Source: Arthrobacter sp. TPD3018
GTDB taxonomy: Bacteria > Pseudomonadota > Alphaproteobacteria > Sphingomonadales > Sphingomonadaceae
DNA: 64,000 nucleotides
Direction of reading: 5' to 3'
NCBI GenBank assembly: GCA_003075315.1
Contig: QDFQ01000001.1
Span: forward strand, 124,001-188,000
The translations under genes and the position numbers were made by a program. Within the stretch, counting starts at the first letter, position 1, and each line of letters opens with the position of its first letter. This document shows, one piece after another, positions 1 through 10,186 of the stretch. The notes under the pieces were generated by a model, which made no database searches, was not told where the DNA came from, and saw only the letters and a program-made list of their open reading frames with translations.

Positions 1-716
1 ATCTGCCGACGCCGGACGGCGGGGTGATGCGGACGCACTGGTTCCGCCCGGTGGCGGAGGGGCGATATCCGGGGCTGTTGCTGTTTTCGGAAATCTACCA
101 GGTCACCGACCCGATTCGCCGTCTCGCGGCGTTCTTTGCGGGGCACGGCTATGTCGTGGCGGTGCCGGAGGTCTATCACGAATATGAGGCGCCGGGCACG
201 GTGCTCCGCTACGATCCGCCGGGCACGGATCGCGGCAATGCGCTGAAGATCGCCAAGCCCGTTGCAGCCTATGACAGCGACGCCCGGATCGCGCTCGATG
301 CGCTCGTTGCGCATCCGGCCTGCACCGGCGCGCTGGGGACGATCGGCGTGTGCCTCGGTGGCCATCTTGCCTATCGCGCGGCGCTCGATCCGCGGGTCCG
401 CGCCGCGGCATGCTTTTATCCCACCGATATTCACAGCGGCACGCTGGGCGAAGGACGCAGCGACGACAGCCTGGCGCGCATGGCCGATCTCAAGGCGGAA
501 ACGCTCTTCGTCTGGGGCCGGCAGGACCCGCATGTCCCCTATACGGGGCGTGAGGCGATCCGCATGCGCCTCGAAGAGGTCGGCGCGACCTATGAATGGC
601 ATGAGGTGAACGCGCAGCACGCGTTCCTGCGCGACGAAGGGCCGCGGTACGATCCGGCGCTGTTTGTCGCGGCAATCGGCTGGGCGTTGGCGCTATTCGG
701 GCGGGCGCTGCGGTAG
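1..716 (+). CDS. Dienelactone hydrolase family protein, 5' end cut by window edge
   Basis: Cytoplasmic alpha/beta hydrolase of the dienelactone hydrolase family, which opens lactone or ester substrates; the true substrate cannot be read from sequence. The reading frame is open from base 3, so the gene probably starts upstream; a GTG at 24 is the first start-like codon inside the window. Counted from that codon, the family's catalytic triad is present: Cys110 in GVCLGGH, Asp168 in GRQDPHVP and His199 in AQHAF. A cysteine nucleophile is typical of this family and not of most alpha/beta hydrolases. The visible length of about 237 residues is close to the usual 230-250, so little is missing. A two-part inverted repeat follows the stop. 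Confidence 0.88.
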   Translation, partial: LPTPDGGVMRTHWFRPVAEGRYPGLLLFSEIYQVTDPIRRLAAFFAGHGYVVAVPEVYHEYEAPGTVLRYDPPGTDRGNALKIAKPVAAYDSDARIALDALVAHPACTGALGTIGVCLGGHLAYRAALDPRVRAAACFYPTDIHSGTLGEGRSDDSLARMADLKAETLFVWGRQDPHVPYTGREAIRMRLEEVGATYEWHEVNAQHAFLRDEGPRYDPALFVAAIGWALALFGRALR

Positions 717-724
717 GGCAACCT

Positions 725-813
725 GATCGTCATCCCAGCGCGGGCTGGGATATCCCGGTTGGATCGCGTCCGAAGAGCCCCGAAAGACCCCAGCCTGCGC
801 TGGGGTGACGATC
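725..813. repeat. Paired inverted-repeat element (GTCATCCC family), copy 1
   Basis: Two facing palindromic units, GTCATCCCAGCG...GCTGGGA and CCCCAGCC...GCTGGGGTGAC, separated by about 35 bases. The outer arms GATCGTCA and TGACGATC are inverted copies of each other. It fills the gap between converging genes (dienelactone hydrolase and holA). The same family recurs at 6361, 48188 and 60921, so it is a dispersed REP/BIME-like element and may also end transcription from both sides. Confidence 0.75.
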
Positions 814-838
814 AGGGCGGGGGATGAGCCAGAGTCGT

Positions 839-1858
839 CTACCCCCGCCGCTCGACCCCCCGCGTCAGTTCGGTCAGCGCATGATCCGCGAGAACGCCGC
901 CGGCATTGCCGCTAGCCATCACCGCCCGCTCGGCATGCCGCACCCGGTCGAGCGCCGCCGCCAGCATCGCGGCATTCCAGCGCCGTAGTGCCTGCGCAGT
1001 CGCGGCTTCTTCCCGAAAGAAGACGCGGTGGCGTTTGAAAACGCTGTCCTGCCCGGCGCCGGCGTCGATCTCCGCCTTCATCTCGGCCAGCGTCATCAGC
1101 TTGCGCGCGAGTTGGCGCAGCCAGGGAATGGGCGAGGTGCCGGCTTCGCTCAGCCGGGCCAGTTCCGCACCCAGCACCGCGGTCTGCCCGCCGACGACGG
1201 CGTCCACCACCCGGCTCGTCTCCGCTTCACCCAGATCCGCGCCGATCGCATCGAGTGCGGCATCGTCCAGGTCGTGCGGGCGATCCGGTGCTGCGTCGAG
1301 GAACAGCGCCAGTTTCTCGATCTCGCGCGCCAGCACCGCACGATCGCCACCGCACGCCGCCGCCAGTCGCGCAGGCACATTGCCGCCGGGGCGCAGGCCC
1401 GCATCGCGCGCCATGCCCGCCGCCAGGCGCTCCAGATCGGCCGCGGTGGGCTCGTAGGCGCCGAACGCTATCGCCCGGCGTGAGTCGATCGCCAGCTTGA
1501 CGATCTTGGCGGTCGATTTGACCGTCGGAGCCAGCGCCACCACGGGGTTGCCGGCGTGATCCGCCTCCAGCAGCGCGGTGAACGCCTCCAGACATTCCTC
1601 GCCCGCTGGAGACACGCGGATATGCCGCGCGCCGCCGAACAAGGACATAGACGCGGCCTCGTCAGACAAGCGCGCCGGATCGGAGCGCAGCGTCGACCCA
1701 TCCAGATCGACGCGCTCGGCCTCCGGCCCCATCGCCTTGGCGAGCAAGCCCGCAAGCTCCGCCGCCGCCGAGGCATCGGGGCCGTAGAGCAGGTACAGGC
1801 GGATATCCGGCGACGGGCGTTCCAGCGCCGATCGGATATCGCGCGCGTTAGCCTTCAT
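839..1858 (-). CDS. holA: DNA polymerase III subunit delta
   Basis: Clamp-loader subunit that opens the beta sliding clamp during replication. The 339-residue length fits the HolA family. The start, [11 protein letters not shown], followed by an acidic and hydrophobic region ending in LYLLYGPDASA, matches the typical N-terminal strand of HolA, where the nucleotide-binding loop is degenerate. The C-terminal third contains the helical HolA/clamp-loader collar region (WLRQLARKLMTLAEM). It is the last gene of a minus-strand chain after leuS and lptE and overlaps lptE by 4 bases (ATGA), so translation is probably coupled. The order leuS-lptE-holA is conserved in many proteobacteria, which supports the call. 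Confidence 0.9.
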   Translation of the reverse strand: MKANARDIRSALERPSPDIRLYLLYGPDASAAAELAGLLAKAMGPEAERVDLDGSTLRSDPARLSDEAASMSLFGGARHIRVSPAGEECLEAFTALLEADHAGNPVVALAPTVKSTAKIVKLAIDSRRAIAFGAYEPTAADLERLAAGMARDAGLRPGGNVPARLAAACGGDRAVLAREIEKLALFLDAAPDRPHDLDDAALDAIGADLGEAETSRVVDAVVGGQTAVLGAELARLSEAGTSPIPWLRQLARKLMTLAEMKAEIDAGAGQDSVFKRHRVFFREEAATAQALRRWNAAMLAAALDRVRHAERAVMASGNAGGVLADHALTELTRGVERRG

Positions 1859-2366
1859 CGCCCCGCAGGACGGCCGTTGGCGTACACGGCGAGGCGCGAG
1901 ACGATCTGGTCCGCGACGATGCCCGACAGGCGCTCCAGCGCCGTATTTTCCGCCGCGATCGTCGCATATTCGGATTGGACGACGTCGATGCCCGCGTCCG
2001 ATCCTGCCGTGGCGTCGACCAGCACGCTGCCGTCGCTGAGGTCGACCAGCTGATAGCGCGCGCGCAGCGTCCGCCGCTCGCGCGTCACGCTGTCGTCGCG
2101 CCGTACGCCAAAGCCGGCGATCTTGTCGTCGAGCTTCACGTCAAGGCGATAGCGCGGCGCGTTGCTGCCATCCGCCGCCAGTCGGTCGCGCAGCGCATTG
2201 CTCATCAGCCAGCCGGCCTTGCCTTCGATGGGCGCGACCTCGACATGCGACAGCGTGCCCGCGACCGCGCCGCCCGCACCCCCACCATACAGCGGCTTGA
2301 GGCCGCACGCGCTCGCCATCAGCGCGACCGGCAGGAGGAGCGTCAGGCGAAGCGCGGGAAAACGGA

Positions 2367-2370
<4 letters not shown>
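1855..2370 (-). CDS. lptE: LPS assembly lipoprotein LptE
   Basis: Outer-membrane lipoprotein that plugs the LptD barrel and helps place lipopolysaccharide on the cell surface. The N-terminus is a lipoprotein signal with a lipobox ending ASAC, followed directly by GLKPLYGG, which is the hallmark start of the mature LptE protein. The length of 171 residues is usual. It sits between leuS and holA with 4-base overlaps on both sides, the standard chromosomal position of lptE. The call rests on the lipobox, the GLKPLYGG motif and gene order; the rest of the sequence is poorly conserved in this family. Confidence 0.9.
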
Positions 2371-4865
<2,495 letters not shown>

Positions 4866-4926
4866 TCAGCAATTTCCGTTATCAGCGCGGTGCCGGCCGC
4901 ATGGGGCTCGGCACCGCAGGCAGGCA

Positions 4927-5370
4927 TCAGCCCGCGATAGACGCCCGGCGCAGGTCGCGGGCGCGGGTGAGGATGATGTCTTCCAGCTTCTGCGTCGTCG
5001 CGGCCTGCACCGGCGCCGACACCCACTGGCCGCCGCGGTTCACTTCGCGCAGCGCCGCGACGCGGAGCGCATCGGCACGCAGATCCTGGTCCAGGATCGA
5101 CACGGTCACCTTCATCCGCTCGGTCGGCACCTGCGGGTTGACGTACCAGTCGGTGACGATGACGCCGCCGTTGGAATCGGTCTGGAGCAGCGGCATGAAC
5201 GACAGCGTGTCGAGGCTCGCACGCCACAGGTAGGAGTTGACGCCGATCGTCGTGATCTTCGACGCGGCGAGATCGGCGCTCGCGACGGTCTTGTTGCCGC
5301 GGCCGCCACAAGCGGCGAGCGGCAGGGCGATGGCGGCGACCATGAGGGCGGTGCGCAACGAGCGGATCAT
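4927..5370 (-). CDS. DUF3576 domain lipoprotein
   Basis: A 147-residue protein of the DUF3576 family, function unknown. It starts with a lipoprotein signal (MIRSLRTAL...LPLAACG), so it should be lipid-anchored in the cell envelope. The body contains the family pattern VNSYLWRASLDTLSFMPLLQ and ends with a DIILTRARDLRR helix. The frame is open further upstream, but the ATG at 5370 gives a proper signal peptide and is preferred. It is the first gene of the chain leading into leuS, lptE and holA; the DUF3576-leuS-lptE order is common in alphaproteobacteria and suggests a role in envelope biogenesis, which is inference only. Confidence 0.88.
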   Translation of the reverse strand: MIRSLRTALMVAAIALPLAACGGRGNKTVASADLAASKITTIGVNSYLWRASLDTLSFMPLLQTDSNGGVIVTDWYVNPQVPTERMKVTVSILDQDLRADALRVAALREVNRGGQWVSAPVQAATTQKLEDIILTRARDLRRASIAG

Positions 5371-5593
5371 GGGCGTGACTGTCCTGCAGAAAAAGAAGCG
5401 CTCTCGCTCTATAGATGCGCACGATCGCCCGCAAGCGAGCCGTGATTCGACCGGATTGGGACGATCGGCCGCCAAAACCTGTGTGCCGATTGCAACAGTC
5501 GGGCAAAATGATGCCTGAGCCAGCAATACTTCCATATTGGCGCGCGCCGGAATCGTGTTAGGCGCGTTGCAGCGGGAGTCGAGGGGACTGCTT

Positions 5594-6319
5594 GTGTTTG
5601 CGAAGCGTGCCGGTGGGCGTGCGATGACTGTGTTGATGGCGGGAGCGCTGGTCGCTGCCGGCGTCGCCGTCGCGCCCGCATTCGGCGCCGCCGAACGCGC
5701 CCAGCCCGCCCGTCGCATCACCTCCGCCACGCCGCGCTTCACCGGGTCCTTCACCCCGGCCGCGGCCGACCCGCGACTCGCCGCAGCGATCGCGCGCGGC
5801 GGCCTCGACGGCATGGACTTCCGCTTCACCCCGGCAGAGGCCCGGCAGGACAAGCGCGCCGTGACCGTCGCCGTCCGCGTCCGCTCGAACCGCGTCGCAC
5901 TCGCCGATGCCGCCCGTACCACCGCCCCGGCACCGACCGTCGGCATCCAGCCGATCGCCTACAACCTCGGCGCATCGGTGGGCTGGAAGCGCTTCGCGGT
6001 CTCGGGTGGGATCAATCACATCGATCTCGGCCCCGTGCCGGGCAGCCGCGAATCGACCGATGTCGCGCTCACCTATCGCGCCGGCCGCGCCAGCAGCCGC
6101 GTGATGGCGGTCTCCGATCGTCCGCTCGACACTACGCCGAAGCTGACGCAGGAACCGTCGAGCTATTCGGTCGATGTCAGCAGCTCCTATTCGCTGACCC
6201 GCAACCTCGATCTGACCGCCGGCATGCGCTACCGCTCGGACCGCGACCGCCTGACCCGCCTCGACGATACGCGGCGCGACAGCCAGTCGGTTTACGTAGG
6301 CACCGCCTTCCGCTTCTGA
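5594..6319 (+). CDS. Outer-membrane-like protein with signal peptide, function unknown
   Basis: I do not recognise a named family. Translation most likely starts at the GTG at 5594, because a good ribosome site (GAGGGG) lies 7 bases before it and the resulting N-terminus is a clean signal peptide (FAKRAGGR, then a hydrophobic stretch, then APAFG-A). The 241-residue product is rich in alternating polar and hydrophobic strands, for example SVDVSSSYSLTRNLDLTAG, and ends in SVYVGTAFRF, a terminal aromatic that is the usual assembly signal of outer-membrane beta barrels. A small barrel or surface protein is therefore inferred. The gene stands alone, divergent from the DUF3576 gene. Confidence 0.72.
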   Translation: MFAKRAGGRAMTVLMAGALVAAGVAVAPAFGAAERAQPARRITSATPRFTGSFTPAAADPRLAAAIARGGLDGMDFRFTPAEARQDKRAVTVAVRVRSNRVALADAARTTAPAPTVGIQPIAYNLGASVGWKRFAVSGGINHIDLGPVPGSRESTDVALTYRAGRASSRVMAVSDRPLDTTPKLTQEPSSYSVDVSSSYSLTRNLDLTAGMRYRSDRDRLTRLDDTRRDSQSVYVGTAFRF

Positions 6320-6360
6320 TCGCTGGCGTCGGGGCGAGCGTGACCTGCCCTCCACCACCC

Positions 6361-6382
6361 GTCATCCCAGCGAAGGCTGGGA
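6361..6382. repeat. Single unit of the GTCATCCC repeat family
   Basis: The short palindrome GTCATCCCAGCGAAGGCTGG plus two bases, a perfect-armed unit around a GAA loop. It is identical in its first 20 bases to the left unit at 48189. The facing right-hand unit found in other copies is missing here. It lies between the converging outer-membrane-like and thiE-like genes. Confidence 0.65.
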
Positions 6383-6453
6383 TCTCCTGCCAAAAGCGCG
6401 TCGCAGCTTCCACGAACGGCTACCCATCGTGGGAGCCCGGCACGCCTTTTTCC

Positions 6454-6531
6454 CGTCATTGCGAGCGTAGTGCGGCAATCCAGAGCCGGACCAGGACCTC
6501 TTGGATTGCCGCGCTACGCTTGCAATGACGA
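6454..6531. repeat. Long inverted repeat (GTCATTGCGAGC family), copy 1
   Basis: A near-perfect inverted repeat with arms of more than 25 bases around the centre AGAGCCGGACCAGGACCTCT. The second copy, at 22111, has the same centre but different arm bases that still pair with each other. It sits between converging genes and could form a long hairpin in RNA from either side. Confidence 0.75.
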
Positions 6532-6543
6532 CTACTGGTGGGC

Positions 6544-7071
6544 CTACCGCATCGTAGGCATCAGCCCATCGATCGCCGCCCAGCCGTCGAAGCCATAGCA
6601 GCGGATCGCCAGCCAGCGCGCGCCCGTCATCCCACCAAGCGCGACACGGCCCGTGCCCAGCCCGCGCGCAATACCCATCGCCCGCCGCACGCCCAGCGCC
6701 CGCGCGCCCGGATGCGACCGGGTGGCAAAGACCGGCGACACGAACAGCCACACAGCCCCCGCACGAACCCCGCGAATCGCCTCGCGCCGGTCATGCGTCG
6801 CATGGGTGAGGGGCCGGCGGCCGCCGTGCGACCCGACGCCCGGCATGTCCCCAGCAGCGCTGATCCGCAACCGCCGTGCCGTCGCCAGCCGCCGCACCGT
6901 CAGGAACAGCCGGTGCCGCTCGCCTCGCGACAGGCCGTAATGGCGGAACACCACGCCCGCACCCGGCGGCAGCGCCCGGATCGCGGGCAGCAGCGCCGCG
7001 CCGATCCGTTCGTCGGTCATCAGCCACGCATGACGCCGGGGCGAGAGATTGCGGTTCAGATCGGCCACCAC
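6544..7071 (-). CDS. Thiamine phosphate synthase family protein
   Basis: A ThiE/TenI-superfamily TIM-barrel protein. ThiE joins the pyrimidine and thiazole halves to make thiamine phosphate in the cytoplasm. Seen in the sequence are the first-strand motif AWLMTDER, the phosphate-loop region FVSPVFATRSHPGARALG and the late glycine-rich turn VALGGMTG. At about 160-175 residues it is shorter than canonical ThiE (about 210), so it may be the variant form common in sphingomonads or a TenI-like relative. The start is uncertain: the GTG at 7071 keeps the conserved first strand, whereas the ATG at 7020 would cut it off. It runs divergently from yggS with only about 18 bases between starts. Confidence 0.72.
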   Translation of the reverse strand: MVADLNRNLSPRRHAWLMTDERIGAALLPAIRALPPGAGVVFRHYGLSRGERHRLFLTVRRLATARRLRISAAGDMPGVGSHGGRRPLTHATHDRREAIRGVRAGAVWLFVSPVFATRSHPGARALGVRRAMGIARGLGTGRVALGGMTGARWLAIRCYGFDGWAAIDGLMPTMR

Positions 7072-7089
7072 CCCGCTATAGCGAGCGTC

Positions 7090-7782
7090 ATGACCGTCGA
7101 CACCCTGTCCCCGCCTGCGCCATCCGCTCTCCACGGCGTCACCACCGCCATCGCCCAGGCCGCGCACATCGCCGGCCGGAAGGCGGAGGCGGTGATGCTG
7201 ATCGCCGTGTCCAAGACGCACGACGCCGACACGATCCGCCCGCTGCTCGACGAAGGCCATCGCGTCTTCGGTGAAAATCGCGTCGCCGAGGCGGCGGAGA
7301 AATGGCCGGCGCTGCGCGAGGCCTATCCGGGCGTGTCGCTCCACCTGATCGGCCAGCTCCAGTCGAATAAGGCCGACGATGCCGTCGCGCTGTTCGACGC
7401 GATCCACTCGGTCGACCGCCCGTCGCTGGTTGAGGCTTTGGGCAAGGCGATGGCGAAGACCGGCCGCCGCCCCGACTGTTTCGTACAGGTCAATATCGGC
7501 GCGGAAGACCAGAAGGGCGGCTGCGCCATCGCCGATCTACCCGCCTTGCTCGATCAGGCGCGCGCCGCCGGGCTGCCGATCGTCGGGCTGATGTGCATTC
7601 CGCCCGCCGACGTCGAGCCCGCGCCCTATTTCGCCTTGCTTGCCAAGCTGGCGCGCGAGTCGGGCCTGACTGGCCTCAGCATGGGCATGTCGTCCGATTA
7701 TCCGACTGCGGTGACGATCGGGGCGACGCACGTCCGCGTCGGCAGCGCCTTGTTCGGCGCCCGCGGGAGTGCCGCCGCATGA
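7090..7782 (+). CDS. YggS family pyridoxal phosphate homeostasis protein
   Basis: A PLP-binding protein of the YggS/PLPBP family (alanine-racemase-like fold), thought to carry and buffer pyridoxal 5'-phosphate in the cytoplasm. The PLP lysine lies in LIAVSKTHD. The family blocks GENRVAEAAEKW, LHLIGQLQSNKA, VNIGAEDQKGG and LSMGMSSDYPTA...THVRVGSALFGAR are all present. The length of 230 residues is normal. The ATG at 7090 lacks a clear ribosome site, and the start region overlaps the zone where the divergent thiE-like gene begins. Its stop overlaps the start of the HAD phosphatase gene (ATGA), so the two are probably one operon. Confidence 0.93.
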   Translation: MTVDTLSPPAPSALHGVTTAIAQAAHIAGRKAEAVMLIAVSKTHDADTIRPLLDEGHRVFGENRVAEAAEKWPALREAYPGVSLHLIGQLQSNKADDAVALFDAIHSVDRPSLVEALGKAMAKTGRRPDCFVQVNIGAEDQKGGCAIADLPALLDQARAAGLPIVGLMCIPPADVEPAPYFALLAKLARESGLTGLSMGMSSDYPTAVTIGATHVRVGSALFGARGSAAA

Positions 7783-8444
7783 CGCCGCGTGGCCTGTTGT
7801 TCGACTTCGACGGCGTGCTGATCGAAAGCGAATTCGCCGGCAACCGCCAGCTTGCCGAATGGCTGACCGACGCGGGCTATCCGACCACGGCCGAAGATTC
7901 GATGGCGAACTTCATGGGGCTCGCCGGCCCCGATTTCCGCAAGGCGATCGAGGCGTGGATCGGTGGCCCGATCCCCGAAAGCTTCGACGCGGCGCGGAAT
8001 GCGGAGGATGCGCGCGCGATGGCGGAGGGGATCGATGCGGTGGCCGGGGCCGTCGCTTTCGTCCGCTCGCTGCCCGCCGACCTGCCGCGCGCGGTTGTCT
8101 CGTCCAGCCCGACGCGCTGGATTCGCCGCCACCTCGACCATATCGGCCTCGCCGACGCGTTCGGCGACCATATCTACAGCGGCCGCGAGCACGTGACCCG
8201 CGGCAAGCCCGCGCCCGATCTCTATTGGCACGGCGCCGCGGCGATCGGCGTGCCGATCGAGGATTGCGCGATCCTCGAGGATTCGCCGGTCGGCGCCACC
8301 GGCGCGGTGGCGTCGGGTGGCCATGTCATCGGCCTGTGCGCCGGCACGCATTGCGCCATCGGCCATGACGCGCGGCTGAAGGCGCTGGGCGTCCAGGCGA
8401 TCGCACACGACTTCACCGAGGTCGCCCGACTGCTGAACCTCTAA
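7779..8444 (+). CDS. HAD family phosphatase
   Basis: Haloacid dehalogenase-type hydrolase (221 residues), probably a phosphatase on a small metabolite. Motif I is LLFDFDGVLIESE, with the nucleophile and acid aspartates; motif II is VVSSSPTRW; motif III lysine is in RGKPAPDLY; and motif IV is CAILEDSPVGATGA. A helical cap lies between motifs I and II, as in the beta-phosphoglucomutase/DOG phosphatase subgroup. Substrate cannot be told. It overlaps yggS by 4 bases. If the pair is functionally linked, a role in phosphate-ester or vitamin B6 salvage is conceivable, but that is only inference. Confidence 0.9.
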   Translation: MTPRGLLFDFDGVLIESEFAGNRQLAEWLTDAGYPTTAEDSMANFMGLAGPDFRKAIEAWIGGPIPESFDAARNAEDARAMAEGIDAVAGAVAFVRSLPADLPRAVVSSSPTRWIRRHLDHIGLADAFGDHIYSGREHVTRGKPAPDLYWHGAAAIGVPIEDCAILEDSPVGATGAVASGGHVIGLCAGTHCAIGHDARLKALGVQAIAHDFTEVARLLNL

Positions 8445-8449
8445 TCCAC

Positions 8450-8500
8450 CCGTCATCCCGGCCTTGAGCCGGGACCCCGGATCAAGTCCGGGGTGACGGG
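8450..8500. repeat. Double hairpin repeat / likely bidirectional terminator
   Basis: Two adjacent palindromes, CCCGGCCTTGAGCCGGG and CCCCGGATCAAGTCCGGGG, framed by CCCGTCA and TGACGGG. It lies exactly between the converging HAD and ankyrin genes. This element type is widespread in sphingomonads and other alphaproteobacteria. No long T-run follows, so a terminator role is inferred from position. Confidence 0.65.
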
Positions 8501-8507
8501 CAGCCTC

Positions 8508-9107
8508 TTACAGCCGCGGGCCAGACACCTGGGCGCGCACCTTCTTCGGCGCATCCTTGAACAGCGCCACCATCGCCGGATTGCGCGAATCGCGAACCGC
8601 ATAGTCGCGCGCCGACAGGCCGGCGAGATTGTCCGTCTGATCGGGGTCGCCGCCCTTGTTGATCAGCGTGCGCGCGATGCCTTCGTTGCGGGTGTTCACC
8701 GCCAGGATCAGCGGCGTCTGGCCCGACGAATTCGCGAGATTGGGGTTCGCCTTGAACATCAGCAGCAGGTCGACCAGGTCGTCGCGCCCGGCCATCACCG
8801 CCAGCGCCAGCGGCGTATTGCCCTTGGCATCGCGGATGTTGGGATCGGCCTTATGCTGCAGCAGATATTGCATGTAGAGGTTGCCCGAATGGCTCGTCAG
8901 GTCGTGCAGCGCACCGCGGCCGGTGGTGGGCGATTTGGTGTTGATGATCGTGCTGCCCGGCGTTTCGATCATCGTGGTGACGGTCTTGCCGTCCTCCTTC
9001 TCGATCGCCTGCAGGAACTTGTAGCTTTCGGACTGTTGCTGCGCGGCGGCGGGAGTGATCATGGCGGCGGCGAGGCTGAGGGCGAGCAGGAAAGGGCGGC
9101 GGATCAT
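8508..9107 (-). CDS. Exported ankyrin repeat protein
   Basis: A 199-residue protein with an N-terminal signal peptide (IRRPFLLALSLAAAM...PAAAQ) followed by ankyrin repeats. Repeat consensus pieces are visible as ADPNIRDAKGNTPLALAVM, ANPNLANSSGQTPLILAV and GDPDQTDNLAGLSARDYAV, about four units in all. Ankyrin repeats mediate protein binding; the location is predicted to be the periplasm. The ATG at 9107 is preferred over upstream alternatives because it opens the signal peptide directly. It stands alone, divergent from the SCO gene. Partner and role are unknown. Confidence 0.85.
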   Translation of the reverse strand: MIRRPFLLALSLAAAMITPAAAQQQSESYKFLQAIEKEDGKTVTTMIETPGSTIINTKSPTTGRGALHDLTSHSGNLYMQYLLQHKADPNIRDAKGNTPLALAVMAGRDDLVDLLLMFKANPNLANSSGQTPLILAVNTRNEGIARTLINKGGDPDQTDNLAGLSARDYAVRDSRNPAMVALFKDAPKKVRAQVSGPRL

Positions 9108-9167
9108 CGTAGGTCCCTTGGACAAGACTTGCGGGCGCACCGGTAACAGATCACAGCTGCCACGGTC

Positions 9168-9761
9168 ATGAACATTCTGCGTTTCGCCCGCCTCGCCGTG
9201 CCCGTCGCCGCTTTGGCGGTGGCCGCCTGCCAGCCCGCCGCCACCACGTCGCCGCCGCTGGCGGGTGCGAAGATCGGCGGGCCGTTCACGTTGGTGAATC
9301 AGGACGGCCGCACCGTCACTGACCGCGATTTCGCGGGCAGATACCGGATCATGTATTTCGGCTACACCTATTGCCCCGATGTCTGCCCCACCGATGCGGC
9401 GGCGATCGGCAAGGGCGTGGCGCTCCTCGCCAAGAGCGATCCCGATCTTGCCAAGCGGATCGTCCCGATCTTCGTCAGCGTCGATCCCGAACGCGACACG
9501 CCCAAGGTCCTGAAAAGCTTCGTCTCAGCCTTTTCGCCGCAGATGGTCGGGCTAACCGGCACGCCAGCGCAGATCGCTGCGGTGTCGCAGGCCTATGGCG
9601 TGTTCGCCGGCAAGGGCGAGGCGCAGCCCGGCGGCGGCTATCTGGTGAATCACAGCCGCGCCACCTATCTGATGAGCCCGGACGGCAAGCCGCTCGCGCT
9701 GCTGCCGTCGGACAAGGGGCCGCAAGCCGTGGCCGACGAGATCAAGCGCTGGGCGACATGA
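9168..9761 (+). CDS. SCO family copper chaperone lipoprotein
   Basis: SCO1/SenC-type thioredoxin-fold protein that helps load copper into the CuA centre of cytochrome c oxidase, or acts as a thiol redox protein. The N-terminus is a lipoprotein signal with lipobox AVAAC (Cys21), so it is anchored facing the periplasm. The copper-binding CPDVC pair is at residues 69 and 73 within YFGYTYCPDVCP, and the third ligand histidine is in GYLVNHSRATYL near residue 164. The length of 197 residues is typical. Its stop overlaps the start of the ycgN-like gene by 4 bases. No oxidase genes are visible in the window. Confidence 0.93.
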   Translation: MNILRFARLAVPVAALAVAACQPAATTSPPLAGAKIGGPFTLVNQDGRTVTDRDFAGRYRIMYFGYTYCPDVCPTDAAAIGKGVALLAKSDPDLAKRIVPIFVSVDPERDTPKVLKSFVSAFSPQMVGLTGTPAQIAAVSQAYGVFAGKGEAQPGGGYLVNHSRATYLMSPDGKPLALLPSDKGPQAVADEIKRWAT

Positions 9762-10186
9762 GCAAATTCTGGGAGCTGCCGATCGAGCAGCTCGATCGCG
9801 GCCAATGGGAGGCTCTGTGCGACGGCTGCGGCAAATGCTGCATCCACAAGCTGGAGGACGAGGATACGGGCGAGGTCGTCCCGACCAACGTCGCCTGCCG
9901 CCTGTTGAACCGCCGCACCGGCTTCTGCTCCGACTATAAGCACCGCCGCGTCTATGTGCCCGAATGCGTGCGGCTGACCGCGGGCAACGTCCGCGACATC
10001 GACTGGCTGCCCACCACCTGCGCCTATCGCCTGCGCGCTGCGGGCGAGCCGTTGCGCGACTGGCATTATCTGATCAGCGGCGATCGCGAGACCGTCCACA
10101 CCGCCGGCATCTCGGTGCGCGGCTGGACGGTCAGCGAGGACGACGTCGGCGACCTCGAAAACCATATCGTCGATCGCGAGCTGTGA
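9758..10186 (+). CDS. YcgN family cysteine cluster protein (UPF0260)
   Basis: A 142-residue cytoplasmic protein of the YcgN/UPF0260 family, which is thought to bind a metal or iron-sulfur centre through a cysteine cluster; its function is unproved. The cluster is CDGCGKCC near residues 21-28, with further cysteines in NVACRLLNRRTGFCSDY and VPECVRLT. The conserved PTTCAYRLRAAGEPLRDWHYLISG block and the C-terminal DVGDLENHIVD are both present. It overlaps SCO upstream and the metallopeptidase downstream by 4 bases each, which makes a tight three-gene unit. Confidence 0.92.
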   Translation: MSKFWELPIEQLDRGQWEALCDGCGKCCIHKLEDEDTGEVVPTNVACRLLNRRTGFCSDYKHRRVYVPECVRLTAGNVRDIDWLPTTCAYRLRAAGEPLRDWHYLISGDRETVHTAGISVRGWTVSEDDVGDLENHIVDREL

